Origin: a virus
IMG/VR virus record: IMGVR_UViG_3300027743_000025
Location: 22,174-86,173 of that record
Reading direction: 5' to 3' (one strand)
DNA length: 64,000 nucleotides
Numbering within the stretch: position 1 is the stretch's first letter; every line of letters starts with the position of its first letter. A program made the position numbers and the translations under genes. The notes under the pieces are model-generated. The model was not told the DNA's origin. It saw only the letters and a list, made by a program, of their open reading frames with translations, and made no database searches. Below, piece by piece: positions 49,733-59,096 of this stretch.

Positions 49733-49978
49733 TCAACCGGAGTGGGTCACCACGTGTGCACACTGCTCGCAAACTGGTCCAACCCCGAATGGGGCTTCCC
49801 ACCAGTCAGCGGCCTTTACCTTGTAAGAAAGGTCGGCCCCGCACATAACCTCTCCGAGAGGCATGGTCGGCAGAGCCAGGTGGACCGGGGGCTCATCTTC
49901 CGAGGACCACTCATCGATCACCCGGTACCACCGCTCCCTACGATCTTGGAAGTCCTGCTCCGTGAGTGGCTCAGTCAC
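49733..49978 (-). CDS. Small hypothetical protein, 81 aa
   Basis: GTG 49978 lies inside the end of the gene above, which is the coupled start; the longer frame only adds overlap. The protein has an acidic helix (EQDFQDRRERWYRVIDEW) and two cysteine pairs ending VCEQCAHVVTHSG, possibly metal-binding. Near the portal, so a packaged or neck role cannot be excluded. Confidence 0.65.
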   Translation of the reverse strand: MTEPLTEQDFQDRRERWYRVIDEWSSEDEPPVHLALPTMPLGEVMCGADLSYKVKAADWWEAPFGVGPVCEQCAHVVTHSG

Positions 49979-50378
49979 GGCTGTACCGACCAGTGAACGG
50001 AGCCGGCTTAGCGGCTGCTGCCTGTTGCTGCTGCTCGGGAGCGATAGGGGTGGAGACAAGGAAGACCCCAGGGAACGGATTCCAGCTCTTGATCACCCGC
50101 GCCCCACAGGATGGACATCCTCCCCGGCGCTGCACGTTGTAGCCGCCAACCACTCCGCCGTGATACGAGACGTACGGAGCTATCTCCTCCGTGTCCATCT
50201 CGATGTCAACCCGCTCAACCTTGGTGCCCACCGACCAACCGATGGTCAACGCGCGCTCAGTGATGATGGCCCGGAGCTTGATGCTGCTGTTGGCCGGTAC
50301 GCCAGCCGGCAGCGGGGTGATGGTAGCTGGGTAGATGTCGGCATACACCGCTGCCCGCTGGCCAGGCTGGTAGATCAC
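49971..50378 (-). CDS. Hypothetical protein with zinc ribbon, 135 aa
   Basis: GTG 50378 overlaps the previous TGA. The first two-thirds look beta-rich (SSIKLRAIITERALTIGW), followed by RRGGCPSCGARVIKSW, a zinc-knuckle half, and a Gln/Ala-rich tail. Unknown function; in the terminase-portal interval. Confidence 0.7.
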   Translation of the reverse strand: MIYQPGQRAAVYADIYPATITPLPAGVPANSSIKLRAIITERALTIGWSVGTKVERVDIEMDTEEIAPYVSYHGGVVGGYNVQRRGGCPSCGARVIKSWNPFPGVFLVSTPIAPEQQQQAAAAKPAPFTGRYSRD

Positions 50379-50551
50379 GACTCCCCCTTATGCTGCCCGT
50401 TCAAGATCGGAGCCACGTGAGCCAGAATCAGCTGGAAGGCTTGATCCTGGCTGAACCCAGCTGACTTGTAAGACAGATACAGCTCATGCAGCGCCACGGC
50501 CGCGTGCTTCATGGTGGGCGGCTCGGATGGTGCCTTGTCCTTGGGGTCCAT
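50375..50551 (-). CDS. Small helical protein, 58 aa
   Basis: Start ATG 50551 overlaps the stop of the DUF1360 gene. The peptide is helical with HELYLSYKSAGFSQDQAFQL, then LILAHVAPIL. The pattern of a helix with FSQDQAFQLI is shared with many small phage proteins of unknown role. Too short for a default ORF list but clearly coupled. Confidence 0.75.
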   Translation of the reverse strand: MDPKDKAPSEPPTMKHAAVALHELYLSYKSAGFSQDQAFQLILAHVAPILNGQHKGES

Positions 50552-50877
50552 CAGTTCTCCGGCATCTCGTCAATCTTGGCCTGCACTGTAAGGAGCATGG
50601 CCGCCGCCATGGAGAGCGCGCCGGCCTTTGTCAACCAGCGCCCGGACTTGAAGCGGGAGGCTAACAGGACAGCGCCGCCGGCCCATATGGAGACGCACCA
50701 GGGGCAGTCAACCAGATACCCGGCCCTCTTGCGCAAGGCCCCGGCGCCAGGTTTCTCAGCCCAGGCCATGACCGCGTCGCGGATCGGGCGAGCGATCTCG
50801 TCGTCAGTTACCAGTCGTGTCAACCGGGCAGTGGCCGCCGCCATGACGACGGCCCTCCCAGCGTCTTGAGGTGTCAT
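50551..50877 (-). CDS. DUF1360-family membrane protein, 108 aa
   Basis: ATG 50877 is inside the end of the zinc gene above. The family hallmark is present: TARLTRLVTDDEIARPIRDA, then YLVDCPWCVSIWAGG, followed by a hydrophobic helix (LLASRF and TKAGALSMAAAMLLTVQ). It is a phage-encoded membrane protein of unknown role found in actinophages, often near packaging or lysis genes. Confidence 0.82.
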   Translation of the reverse strand: MTPQDAGRAVVMAAATARLTRLVTDDEIARPIRDAVMAWAEKPGAGALRKRAGYLVDCPWCVSIWAGGAVLLASRFKSGRWLTKAGALSMAAAMLLTVQAKIDEMPEN

Positions 50878-51044
50878 CGCCGCGTCAGGTGTGGGGTGAG
50901 CCGCTGGCCGCCGGACTTGGCACGCAGATCCATGCACATCTGGCCGGGGCCGGCCGCGCAGGTCGGGCACACAGTGGACAGCCGGAGGTCGAACTTCGTG
51001 ACCTTGCCGCAATCACAGCCGATTTCCAGGAACCGCTTCGCCAT
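50874..51044 (-). CDS. Small zinc-ribbon protein, 56 aa
   Basis: ATG 51044 has a perfect AGGAGG ribosome binding site. The pattern CDCGKVTKFDLRLSTVCPTC gives a four-cysteine zinc ribbon (a further Cys near residue 37), followed by a basic tail. Short, but with ideal start signals and coupling to the DUF1360 gene. Confidence 0.8.
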   Translation of the reverse strand: MAKRFLEIGCDCGKVTKFDLRLSTVCPTCAAGPGQMCMDLRAKSGGQRLTPHLTRR

Positions 51045-51080
51045 CTCTTGTTCCTCCTGAGAAAGAAGTTATCAGAAGGA

Positions 51081-51110
51081 ATCCTAGTAGAGAGAAGTCC
51101 GTTTCTACAA
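51081..51110 (-). promoter_or_regulatory. Promoter for the 51044-leftward transcript
   Basis: Read leftward: TTGTAG, 18 bp, TAGGAT, with a leader of about 35 bases and AGGAGG before ATG 51044. No tandem motif. Confidence 0.6.
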
Positions 51111-51119
51111 CAACAAATG

Positions 51120-51157
51120 GAGCGGGTGACCTGCCACGAGAAACAGGTCACCCGCTC
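51120..51157. terminator. Strong 14-bp perfect hairpin
   Basis: GAGCGGGTGACCTG (51120-51133) pairs with its exact complement (51144-51157) around a 10-base loop. There is no T tract. With the next hairpin it separates the MuF operon from the small-gene operon. Confidence 0.75.
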
Positions 51158-51207
51158 ACTTCATCATCCAGCCGCGCCACCACAGTCCACGGCTATCTGA
51201 AGTTAAG

Positions 51208-51248
51208 TGGGAGCTAGCACTCACGGGGGTCGGCGTAACTAGCTCCCA
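51208..51248. terminator. Hairpin after the 2-TM gene
   Basis: TGGGAGCTAG (51208-51217) pairs with CTAGCTCCCA (51239-51248); the 21-base loop makes it weaker than the neighbouring one. Confidence 0.55.
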
Positions 51249-51260
51249 ACGCCGGAGACG

Positions 51261-51410
51261 CTACCGGTTGAGGTCGCTCCGCGCAAGTAGCGCGAAGGTC
51301 ACCGCAAGGACAGCGAGACCGAACCCAATGTTGGCCTGATCCCGGATGTAGAAGATGAGAGACGCAACAGCGCCCAGCACCGCTACCAGGGGAACCCACT
51401 TGAGGTACAT
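51261..51410 (-). CDS. Two-helix small membrane protein, holin-like, 49 aa
   Basis: Two hydrophobic segments (about residues 5-21 and 29-43) with a short polar link (YIRDQANIG) and a basic C-terminus. GGAGG precedes ATG 51410. This is a class II holin-like topology, and the endolysin gene has no holin beside it, so it is a candidate; nothing else supports this. It lies at the end of the MuF transcript. Confidence 0.7.
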   Translation of the reverse strand: MYLKWVPLVAVLGAVASLIFYIRDQANIGFGLAVLAVTFALLARSDLNR

Positions 51411-51429
51411 GGAACACCTCCCTCCACCA

Positions 51430-52095
51430 CTAGGGATGGAATGTCAACCAACACCGGCATCCGATCACTTCGTCCAGCGGAGCACGCGGGTCTCCAGGGA
51501 ACCGAAGTTCGATCCCTTCTGGTGTAACAAAGTTGTCGGAGATCGGTACGGTACTACCGGGGTAGTTTCGCGACCCAAGTATTGCATGCGAGGTTCGTAC
51601 CCTGGTATCCCCGACGTTATGCCAGCGCTTCCGAGTCAGGCCGATGCCGTCTGCCGCGCTCATCTGCGCTGAGGAGATCACCGCGTGGGCCACCAGATTG
51701 TGCAGCCGCTCGGGGTCCAGGTACTCGGGGGTTTCCCCGGGAGTTGGTGGGTTATCGTGAACATTCCTCACGACTGACTTGGCCGCTTTGGTCAGGATCT
51801 GCATGCCGGCGTCATGGCCAGCCTCACGCGCCCGGTCGGCCGTGGCCAGTAGCGCCTCCGCGCGGCGGTTGGAGGAGCCTTCCCGTTGGCGGGCCAGCGC
51901 CCGGTCAGCCACCCGGTAGAGCGCCCCGCCGATGGTGTCCGGGAGCTGGAGAGTGTTCGCGATCTGCTGCCAGGACCCAGTCACCGTTCCCTTGGTGGCA
52001 CCGTAAGAGGCGTAGGCCGCGAGCACCACAGCTAGTGCCGGCAGCAGGGAGTTGGCATCCTCTTCCTGCTCCTGCTGCTCTGTGGGCTGTGTCAT
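51430..52095 (-). CDS. MuF-like head morphogenesis protein, 221 aa
   Basis: The C-terminal third carries the MuF signature: WHNVGDTRVRTSHAIL, then PEGIELRFPGDPRAPLDEV and the final CRCWLTFHP. The N-terminal part is helical. MuF proteins attach to the portal inside the head and may be injected. Normally they lie beside the portal; here the portal is separated by small genes. Confidence 0.88.
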   Translation of the reverse strand: MTQPTEQQEQEEDANSLLPALAVVLAAYASYGATKGTVTGSWQQIANTLQLPDTIGGALYRVADRALARQREGSSNRRAEALLATADRAREAGHDAGMQILTKAAKSVVRNVHDNPPTPGETPEYLDPERLHNLVAHAVISSAQMSAADGIGLTRKRWHNVGDTRVRTSHAILGSRNYPGSTVPISDNFVTPEGIELRFPGDPRAPLDEVIGCRCWLTFHP

Positions 52096-53615
52096 GGCAT
52101 ATGCCTTCCGCGCCGCCGGTTCGGGATGCCCCGAGCGATCGTCAAGCTACCGGAGGTCCGGGACTGGTGGGTGAACTTGATGAACCCTGCCGGCCGCTGC
52201 GTCACCGTACGGGTGGTGGCCGATCCGGGAGCGCCGCCCTTCAGCGCATCCGGGAAGAGTGCCGCCGCTAGAGCCCATCCGGCCGCGTCCATTCGGTCGG
52301 GGGAGTAGCCAGACTCGCCGGGAACCCAGCTGGTCTCCTGATCTTCCAGGTCGACGAAATAACCGACGTGGTGAATGCGGCCTTTCTCGTATGCTGCTGC
52401 TACCGGCCCGAACCGCACTGCCTTGGAGGCGGTAGCCCAGACCTCGCGGACCGGTGGGGAGACGGTGTTGGCATGGCTGGCAGCCTGACGGATCACGCGC
52501 TTGACCAGAGCGCCGCCCTGGTTAGTTTCCACGATCACCGTCGCCTGGTGCTCGCGCGCTACCTGAATCACCTTGTCACCCCACACCGATGGGGAGGCCC
52601 GGAAAGAGTAGTCGGCTATCACGTAAGCGTGCCGTTTGAGGACCGGGTGTGTGAGTGGCACCGCTACCACGACGATGCCGCACTCATCGTTGGGCCGCTC
52701 GGCAACCGAGGGGTCAACCCCCACGTAGAAAGCCCAGCGGGTGCCGGGAAGCGTGGGCACCTGGTTGACACGGAACGCTTCTATTGTGGACTCCGCTACC
52801 TGCGCCCCATCTACCTCATCCAGCATCACTCCGTCCAGCTCCTGCTGGCCCAAGGTGGTGCCTTCGTAGAGATCCATGAGCACGTCGAGATACACGCCGG
52901 ACAGGTACGGGTTCGACTTCGTCGCCATGTTCTTGAGCAGGATTCGCTTGGCTGGATCCTTCGCGTCTGCGATCAGCTTGCGCAGCACCGCTACCCGCTT
53001 AGGAGTAGTCGCCGCAAGGATCTGCGGAATGCGGCCCATACGGGTGCCGATACGCAGGTTGTCCCACGCTGTCAGACCGTCCACGCCCGGCTTCCACTTG
53101 TGCGCGGCCAGTTCATCCGCCACGCCGATATGGAACGCCGGACCACGTAGCTGGTCAGGTTCCTCAGCCGAGAAGGTCAGGAGCGTGCCACCGTAAGGAA
53201 GTTCCACCAACCGGCGGGATGGGATCCAGTTCAGCGCGTCCACTTCAGAGGGTGGGTAGATGTTCATGAGACCGGATGGACCCTCAAGAAGAATGTCGCG
53301 AACGTCGGCCGACGTACGGCCGAGCAGTGCGCCCTTGAGCGACCGGCCAGGATCCCGGCCGAGCTTGGCCCAGTTCTTGTCGAGATCCCGGACCCATTCA
53401 GTCATAGAGCGGGACTTGCCGGCACCACGGCCGCCGAGCAGGAGCGCGACCGAGAAGTCTTCGCCGCCATCCTCCTTGCGGGTCGGCACGATCTGAGACG
53501 GCCGGCCCATGAACTCCCAGCTGTAGAGCAGCTCCATGGGATCCAGCCCAGCCAGAGCCTCGGCCTGCTCCTCTGAAGGAAGGGCCGCTAGCTGCTGCTC
53601 CAGCGATAGGTCCAT
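52092..53615 (-). CDS. terL: Terminase large subunit, 507 aa
   Basis: ATP-driven DNA packaging motor with nuclease. Walker A GGRGAGKS at 61-68, Walker B-like IGVADE at 163-168, coupling motif ATTPKR at 202-207, and the nuclease domain starting with GVDPSV (D301). Length and order fit the family. It overlaps MuF downstream by 4 bp, and the collagen-like fibre gene directly precedes it. No small terminase subunit is recognised nearby. Confidence 0.95.
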   Translation of the reverse strand: MDLSLEQQLAALPSEEQAEALAGLDPMELLYSWEFMGRPSQIVPTRKEDGGEDFSVALLLGGRGAGKSRSMTEWVRDLDKNWAKLGRDPGRSLKGALLGRTSADVRDILLEGPSGLMNIYPPSEVDALNWIPSRRLVELPYGGTLLTFSAEEPDQLRGPAFHIGVADELAAHKWKPGVDGLTAWDNLRIGTRMGRIPQILAATTPKRVAVLRKLIADAKDPAKRILLKNMATKSNPYLSGVYLDVLMDLYEGTTLGQQELDGVMLDEVDGAQVAESTIEAFRVNQVPTLPGTRWAFYVGVDPSVAERPNDECGIVVVAVPLTHPVLKRHAYVIADYSFRASPSVWGDKVIQVAREHQATVIVETNQGGALVKRVIRQAASHANTVSPPVREVWATASKAVRFGPVAAAYEKGRIHHVGYFVDLEDQETSWVPGESGYSPDRMDAAGWALAAALFPDALKGGAPGSATTRTVTQRPAGFIKFTHQSRTSGSLTIARGIPNRRRGRHMP

Positions 53616-54790
53616 CAGTCCACCCTAAACATAACGCGGGGAGAGAGTGTTGCGAGAATTGCACCAGCTGGGAACACCGACGGAAGAACTGGAGAAGTAC
53701 CTCCATTGTAGGCAACTTGAAGGCCGACGTATGAGTTACCGCCTATAGTCGGGGCGCCTAACAAGTTAAGCGTCACGGCGCTACTAACTCCGGTGAAGTT
53801 GGGCATGCCGCCTGTGGTGCCGCCCAATATAGCCAACCAGTAGATACCAGGGTCTAGCAGCACTGAAGGAGACACGGCTATCTCTTTCGATCCTGTAGTG
53901 GCGACTGAGATATTTCCGGGCAAGGCTACTGCGTCAGTGGGTAGATGGTTAGACCCTGATTTATAGACTCCAAGTGCTATGGCAGAACCACTTCCTAAGG
54001 CCGTCGCGTTAGCGCCAAGCCTGGCCAAGGGAGTGGGGATGGTAACTGCGAACGGAGTCGCATATATGGTATTAGCAAGTAATCCGGCGGTGTAGGTGTG
54101 GGCAACAGTGGGGGTTCCGTACCAAGCTCCCCCGCCCACTACATATAGTCCTGGCACCAGTGGAATCTCTGCTGCTCCCCCACCGGCGGCAGGATCGGCC
54201 CATGCTGTTGCGTAGTCAGTGGCCGAGAGTTTAGTGAGCACCTGTCCGGCCGCGCCACCGGCAGCAACGCCAGCCCCCGGGGAACCTGCACTGCCAGTAT
54301 CTCCCTTTGGCCCCTGTGGACCAGTAGGACCTGCAACTCCGGCTGGTCCCGTTGCACCAGCCGGACCAGTTGGCCCCGGCACGGTGGAGTCGGCCCCGGT
54401 CGGGCCGGTTGCTCCAGTCGGTCCAGTTGGACCCGGATCACCTTGTGGACCCATCGGTCCGGCAGATCCCTGAGAGGCAAGCAGTGCCCATGAAGACGGG
54501 GTTGAGACTGGCACCTCTCCGGTTGTTGGCGCTACCGCAAACCAGCTTGCTCCCTGATATGAGACTGCATCATTCAAGACATATGCAGTCGCTGCTGACC
54601 AGTCGCCTTTCCAGTTCAACCCTGCCGGGCCAACTGGACCAGGTTCCCCCTGTGGGCCGGTTGACCCAACCGGGCCAGGGTCTCCCTGTGGACCAGCTGG
54701 ACCGGTAAGACCTTGTGGGCCAGCTGGACCTTCCGCCGTGTTTAGCGGCAGCCAGGTTCCATCGTCCTTCTTGATGCTGACCTGTCCCAT
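53615..54790 (-). CDS. Collagen-like tail fibre protein, 391 aa
   Basis: ATG 54790 is chosen because AGGAG precedes it. An N-terminal segment ([13 protein letters not shown]) is followed by Gly-X-Y collagen-like triplets (about residues 20-55 and 110-190), separated by a small globular part, and a C-terminal beta-rich receptor-type domain. Typical of tail fibres. The DNA near 54360-54400 is nearly identical to part of the next fibre gene. Just upstream of terL. Confidence 0.85.
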   Translation of the reverse strand: MGQVSIKKDDGTWLPLNTAEGPAGPQGLTGPAGPQGDPGPVGSTGPQGEPGPVGPAGLNWKGDWSAATAYVLNDAVSYQGASWFAVAPTTGEVPVSTPSSWALLASQGSAGPMGPQGDPGPTGPTGATGPTGADSTVPGPTGPAGATGPAGVAGPTGPQGPKGDTGSAGSPGAGVAAGGAAGQVLTKLSATDYATAWADPAAGGGAAEIPLVPGLYVVGGGAWYGTPTVAHTYTAGLLANTIYATPFAVTIPTPLARLGANATALGSGSAIALGVYKSGSNHLPTDAVALPGNISVATTGSKEIAVSPSVLLDPGIYWLAILGGTTGGMPNFTGVSSAVTLNLLGAPTIGGNSYVGLQVAYNGGTSPVLPSVFPAGAILATLSPRVMFRVD

Positions 54791-54804
54791 GTGGACTCCT
54801 AGGC

Positions 54805-56535
54805 TTAAGGAACGATAGGGCCGACGTAGTCGAGCGAGAAAGAACATCGAGACACTGAAACGTTAGTGTTCAGGGGTCCGCCTGAACTCTGATAAATACC
54901 AATAGATACGGTAGTCACATTGGTCTGCACCAAGAACGTGTACATCGCGCTATTCAGAGTAGTAACACCAACAGCGGCAGCGGTAATATTAGTTTCTCCG
55001 CCGTTGAGATTTGCTCCGTCTGTTCGGATAGCCATATATCGTATGCCCGTCGCGTTGGCTACCCACGCTGACGTTGCCCTAACGGCGTACCAGCCAGGAA
55101 CGGTAGGTGTGTAAGAGACCTTCTTTGCGCCGGTGGTGCCTGTAAGCCTATCTATTAGGACATCAAACTCCATGGGGGTATAGGCTGAGTTAGGGACTGT
55201 TTGTGCTGCGTTCTGCCGAGCCGAGTAAACGTTCGTGCCAGGCAGTGGAGCCCAGCCAGACCAGCCGCCAAAAGACGTTTGTACTGTGTAGACCCACTGC
55301 ATCTTTGAGTCGAGCATGTAGACCACCATGCCCGGAGTAGGCGTGGGAATGGCAGCATTCCGCGCAGCTGCATTAGCGAAGATCAGCCCGGCATAGACGG
55401 GGGTAGACGGGTTGTGCCAGAAGTCGCCCTCGACAGCATCCAGTGGTTCTGTGGTCTGCTCGTAAACGTCTATGTTGGCCGGTGCGCCTTCTGGACCGGC
55501 GGGGCCAGCCGGACCAGCCGGACCAGCCTCTCCTCCAGCCAAAGCTACCGGCCAGGGATTGGCACCTAGCGGCTCGAAGACAACGTCCCCGTAACGGTTA
55601 GCAGTGCCTCCGCCGCCAGGGTAGTTGCCGATCTGGCCGTAGCGATCTCCCAGGACTGTGATGTGCGCAGGGAAATCAGATGGTGGAGTTTGATCGTCGT
55701 ACCAACTGTGCGTGCTGCCAGTGACCTCAAATACGGCTACGTACTGGTCCCCCGGGTTGACGGCTACGGGGGAAACCGGGGTGGTAATCCAGCCACCCAC
55801 CCCTGGCTGCTCACTGGTTGACACGTCCCGGACCAGCACCCCGCCGTTCATGTTCCAGAGCTGGAGCCGCCGGCTCGTGGCCGTAGCTGCCGGGTCGCGG
55901 TAGAAGCGCAGCCCCGTGATGTTACCCGCCACCTCGAAGCGCAAGGCCGTGCCGAGAGCGTCTCCGAGCGTGGCACCGGACGGCCGGCCAGCTACCCCGG
56001 AGGATTCCAGGCCGCTCTCTATAGGCAGACCTTTGGGGCCGTAGAGGACACCAGCATCAGTGTCCAGGTAGTAGTTGCCATCCTCGCCCACTGTTGGAGC
56101 TGGGGGACCTGAGCCGTCAAGGATCGGGGTTAGATCTTCTCCAGCCGGCCCGGGTGGGCCAGCTGGACCCTCCGGACCGGTCGGTCCAGGCACCGTTGAG
56201 TCTGCGCCCGGAGGGCCAGCTGGTCCGGGTGCTCCGTCTGCACCAGCCGGACCGGTTGGCCCCGGCACGGTGGAGTCAGCACCGGCTGGCCCTTGCGGAC
56301 CAGGCGGACCGGCAGGTCCAGGCTCTCCTACAGCTCCCGGAGCACCGATCACGAACGGGTCGGTTGACACGCCAGTGCCGGTGATCTCTATGTTCTCCCC
56401 GGCAACCAGCGTGCATCCGCAAAACTCGGAAGCCTCCCCACACCCGATGCAGCGAGAGGTGGGAGACGTTGGGCTCTCGAACGTGGCCGGAGTTCCAGTC
56501 CCGTCTTCCTCTTCGCACTCAACGCAGCGAGGCAT
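54805..56535 (-). CDS. Collagen-like tail fibre protein with Cys-rich N-terminus, 576 aa
   Basis: The first 45 residues hold several CxxC and CxC pairs ([19 protein letters not shown]). Then come collagen-like triplets (about residues 67-140, interrupted by [11 protein letters not shown]), a jelly-roll-like middle (residues 175-330) and a C-terminal beta domain with [18 protein letters not shown], a putative receptor-binding head. Two [11 protein letters not shown] units and matching DNA link it to the neighbouring fibre gene. Confidence 0.85.
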   Translation of the reverse strand: MPRCVECEEEDGTGTPATFESPTSPTSRCIGCGEASEFCGCTLVAGENIEITGTGVSTDPFVIGAPGAVGEPGPAGPPGPQGPAGADSTVPGPTGPAGADGAPGPAGPPGADSTVPGPTGPEGPAGPPGPAGEDLTPILDGSGPPAPTVGEDGNYYLDTDAGVLYGPKGLPIESGLESSGVAGRPSGATLGDALGTALRFEVAGNITGLRFYRDPAATATSRRLQLWNMNGGVLVRDVSTSEQPGVGGWITTPVSPVAVNPGDQYVAVFEVTGSTHSWYDDQTPPSDFPAHITVLGDRYGQIGNYPGGGGTANRYGDVVFEPLGANPWPVALAGGEAGPAGPAGPAGPEGAPANIDVYEQTTEPLDAVEGDFWHNPSTPVYAGLIFANAAARNAAIPTPTPGMVVYMLDSKMQWVYTVQTSFGGWSGWAPLPGTNVYSARQNAAQTVPNSAYTPMEFDVLIDRLTGTTGAKKVSYTPTVPGWYAVRATSAWVANATGIRYMAIRTDGANLNGGETNITAAAVGVTTLNSAMYTFLVQTNVTTVSIGIYQSSGGPLNTNVSVSRCSFSLDYVGPIVP

Positions 56536-56546
56536 AGCCCCTCCCT

Positions 56547-57134
56547 CTATGCAGTAAGTTTCATGATATAGGCGAGAGCGAAGAACGGGGGCCGAGTCGG
56601 GACGCCGGCTGTGGGAGCTGGAGTGGCGTTGATGGTGTGCGTGTGTGACCCATCGTTGGCCGTAGCCAAGGTAGATACTGTCACCGCAGCAGCATTAGAG
56701 TTCGCCAGGGCTTGCTGCATAGATCCTGTATTCGACGTGTAGGTGGAGCGCGACCACCCATCGTGGTTGTGGACTCCAGCCGCGACTGCGGTGTGTGTGT
56801 GGGATGGCAGATGTGTGCTGTTGAGCGTGAACGCTTCAGCCCCGCCAGTAGCTCCCTTGTTATAGGCAGCCCCTGTGTTGGTAGCTCCGCTGTCGGCTGA
56901 AGCTCCTACGATGAATCTGCCGCGAAGGTCAGGAGTCCCATTAGCTCCGTCGCACAGCGCCCAGCCAGATGGGATGGCCGAGAGTGCACCGGACCACATG
57001 ATGATGCCGCCCACCGGGAATGCTGCGCCGATGACACCTTCAACGGCCATCGCCAGAGCCTGCATCTGAGCTGGCCCGTTTGGTGGGTCTGTAGCTTCCG
57101 GATATGGAAAATGATATTTAGGCGTAGTTCCCAT
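56547..57134 (-). CDS. Phage tail collar-domain protein, 195 aa
   Basis: The N-terminus begins with the shared [24 protein letters not shown] fibre motif. A collar domain follows ([30 protein letters not shown]) and His-rich LPSHTHT and [11 protein letters not shown] segments, as in T4 gp12-like and Mdp-type tail proteins where the histidines bind metal. It ends in a hydrophobic beta strand. Fibre tip or assembly adaptor. Confidence 0.88.
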   Translation of the reverse strand: MGTTPKYHFPYPEATDPPNGPAQMQALAMAVEGVIGAAFPVGGIIMWSGALSAIPSGWALCDGANGTPDLRGRFIVGASADSGATNTGAAYNKGATGGAEAFTLNSTHLPSHTHTAVAAGVHNHDGWSRSTYTSNTGSMQQALANSNAAAVTVSTLATANDGSHTHTINATPAPTAGVPTRPPFFALAYIMKLTA

Positions 57135-57145
57135 AACTCACTCCC

Positions 57146-57865
57146 TCACGGCTTCCTGGTGCCAGATATAGTGTTCAACCAGTCAGCGAAGTTCGCTATT
57201 ACCCAGGTCCAGTCGACGGGAGACGGATCGCCTGGCCGGGCCGGCTCTCCCGCTATAACGTCATTCCAAACTGGGAGAGCTACAGCGCCGGGGAGAATGC
57301 GGTAAACAAATCCTGCGCTAAGTGATTGTCCAGCTGCCCAAGCAGCAGTATTCCCAAGACCTACTGCGTCACTGGGATTACCTTGATAGTTGATAGAACC
57401 CTGCACAGACATTCCGTTTATGCGGGCAGACGCCGCATTCTTTTCAACAGTGACAGTTCCCATGAGCTTAGAAGGAGAAAGCGAAGGCACAGAAAAGATG
57501 CATAGTGCAGCAGACGGGCCAGCAGACTGCACGGGAAGACTTAGGGTGATAGGCACTGCACCAGCGAAAGCTGTAGTTGGAGCAGAAGCAGCAGCAGTTA
57601 GCGAATAACTGCATACAACCAGATCAGCCAAGTTAAAGGCATAGAAGCTCTGTACCCCGTTACCCACAACTACACCAGTAATGGACGGGCTCCAGCCGAG
57701 AGGTCGCCACTCAGCCTTGGCACTGGTAGAAGTTTCAAGGGTTGAGGCGATGCTGGTAAGCGCATCATCTATGCTCTGCGCGGTGTCTTGAATGATCGGA
57801 AACATGTACGCCGGATCAGTAGACACAGGATATGGAATGTCGAATCTCGGAGTTGAGTCTGGCAT
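57146..57865 (-). CDS. Tail fibre protein, 239 aa, family A
   Basis: ATG 57865 (MPDSTPRF) follows the upstream gene's stop; the longer frame only overlaps it. The start FDIPYPVSTDPAYMFPIIQD has the Pro-Tyr-Pro and helix pattern shared with the proteins at 57868, 58461 and 5021. Remainder is beta-rich. Three such genes in tandem suggest duplicated fibre components. Confidence 0.7.
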   Translation of the reverse strand: MPDSTPRFDIPYPVSTDPAYMFPIIQDTAQSIDDALTSIASTLETSTSAKAEWRPLGWSPSITGVVVGNGVQSFYAFNLADLVVCSYSLTAAASAPTTAFAGAVPITLSLPVQSAGPSAALCIFSVPSLSPSKLMGTVTVEKNAASARINGMSVQGSINYQGNPSDAVGLGNTAAWAAGQSLSAGFVYRILPGAVALPVWNDVIAGEPARPGDPSPVDWTWVIANFADWLNTISGTRKP

Positions 57866-57867
57866 CG

Positions 57868-58461
57868 CTAGCTCACAATCGCCGAGGTTAGATACATAAA
57901 CCCGCATCTGACATAGTCAGTGCTACCCCATACAGCTGTCCCGCCCAATATGGCAGCTGGGTAATTGTAGAAACGCATAGGACCTTCAATAGCAACTAGG
58001 GCCAGGGTGTTATTAGAGGGAGCGATCTCTATAGCCATGTTTACTACATTAGGAGAAGCAATAGCTCGCCTGGCTGAGGCTAAGTTATGTCCTCCAGGGC
58101 TTATGGTCTGGGTTACTGGCAAGCTTGGGGGCAGTGCGACAACGGGGAATGAATTAGCAATCCAGGCTGTGGTGGGGGGATCAGTGGGGTGGGGAAGTAT
58201 CTCGAAGTCAGCCCACACAAGTTGACCAATACTCATCGCACTTCCAGTAATGGAGCCATTCCCCAGCGTCATACCAGTGACTGTGGGCGCCCAAGTGACA
58301 GCAGCCCAGTTCGCCTTGCCTGCCGAGTCCGCAACTATCTCATCAAGCAATGCCCCAAGCTGAGATTCTGAGTCTTCAGCAATATGTTGAACGACATTGA
58401 TGTTAGCGGGGTCCAGCATCTCAGGAAACCGGATGCCATAATCAGGAGTTTGGCCAGCCAT
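57868..58461 (-). CDS. Tail fibre protein, 197 aa, family A
   Basis: It begins MAGQTPDYGIRFPEMLDP, has a helical N-terminus and then TLGNGSITGSAMSIGQLVWA, which reads like the beta-rich body of small fibre proteins. Tandem copy of the neighbouring family. It overlaps neighbours by one base. Confidence 0.7.
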   Translation of the reverse strand: MAGQTPDYGIRFPEMLDPANINVVQHIAEDSESQLGALLDEIVADSAGKANWAAVTWAPTVTGMTLGNGSITGSAMSIGQLVWADFEILPHPTDPPTTAWIANSFPVVALPPSLPVTQTISPGGHNLASARRAIASPNVVNMAIEIAPSNNTLALVAIEGPMRFYNYPAAILGGTAVWGSTDYVRCGFMYLTSAIVS

Positions 58462-59015
58462 CAGACTCTCCTATAGTAGAAAGAGCCATACATAAGGTTT
58501 CCCCCTGCCCATGCAGCGGATCCTGTCCCTTGCGATACTGGATATTGCCCTACCCCTGCGCTCGAATTTCCTCCCGTGCCGCCCATGTATACGGTCACTG
58601 TGGGAGATCCAGCAGCGAAAGATATACCCAGCACATACCGAGTACCGGCCGAAGAGAATCTCATTAGGGCAGCCCTAACTGAATAGACTGGAAAGGGCAC
58701 GGTAAAGGTAGGGAACCCGGTCCCCCAGTTTGTATTTGATGCTCCCGTGATCAGCATGCGGCAGAACACCAGGCCAGCAAGCGCATAGTATTCTGCGTTG
58801 ACCGTGGCACTCCCTATCACCCAGCCGCCAGCGAAGGTGGGAACCCAGCTTCCTGACTCGGGGATGATCAGCTTTCCCTGCTCGGCATCATTGAGGCCAT
58901 GCAGCTCTCCCAGTTCGCGGTCTACGTCCTCCGCCATGGTCTGCAACGTGCGGATGTCCGCTCGGTCTCTCCCGAGCGGGTAAGTGATCTGGTGTAGGGG
59001 TGTCCGGTCAGGCAT
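58461..59015 (-). CDS. Tail fibre protein, 184 aa, family A, first late gene
   Basis: ATG 59015 (MPDRTPLHQITYPLGRDR) rather than the longer frame, because it lies 6 bp after a TACGAT box and matches its paralogues. The body has GWVIGSATVNAEYYALAG and Gly-rich beta segments. It begins the leftward structural block; no good -35 is seen, suggesting late activation. Confidence 0.7.
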   Translation of the reverse strand: MPDRTPLHQITYPLGRDRADIRTLQTMAEDVDRELGELHGLNDAEQGKLIIPESGSWVPTFAGGWVIGSATVNAEYYALAGLVFCRMLITGASNTNWGTGFPTFTVPFPVYSVRAALMRFSSAGTRYVLGISFAAGSPTVTVYMGGTGGNSSAGVGQYPVSQGTGSAAWAGGNLMYGSFYYRRV

Positions 59016-59021
59016 GCTCTG

Positions 59022-59027
59022 ATCGTA
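59022..59027 (-). promoter_or_regulatory. Possible -10 box of the leftward late block
   Basis: TACGAT, 6 bp, ATG 59015: right geometry for a leaderless start but without a -35 hexamer, so a phage activator or different sigma factor would be needed. Confidence 0.35.
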
Positions 59028-59060
59028 CCGGTTACGTCCGCTCTGGTCTTCCTCCTCCCG

Positions 59061-59090
59061 TTGACACCCTTGCGACTTCTCCCTTAGCCT
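59061..59090 (+). promoter_or_regulatory. Leaderless promoter for the HNH gene at 59097
   Basis: TTGACA at 59061, TAGCCT at 59085 (18-bp spacer), 6 bp, GTG 59097. A weaker TTGCGA starts 9 bp, not 10 bp, after the first hexamer. Confidence 0.75.
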
Positions 59091-59096
59091 CCCCGT

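Noticed and set aside
51430-52095. Calling the giant protein MuF itself
   Set aside because: A separate protein here carries the full MuF C-terminal signature, so the giant is a different, polyvalent protein.
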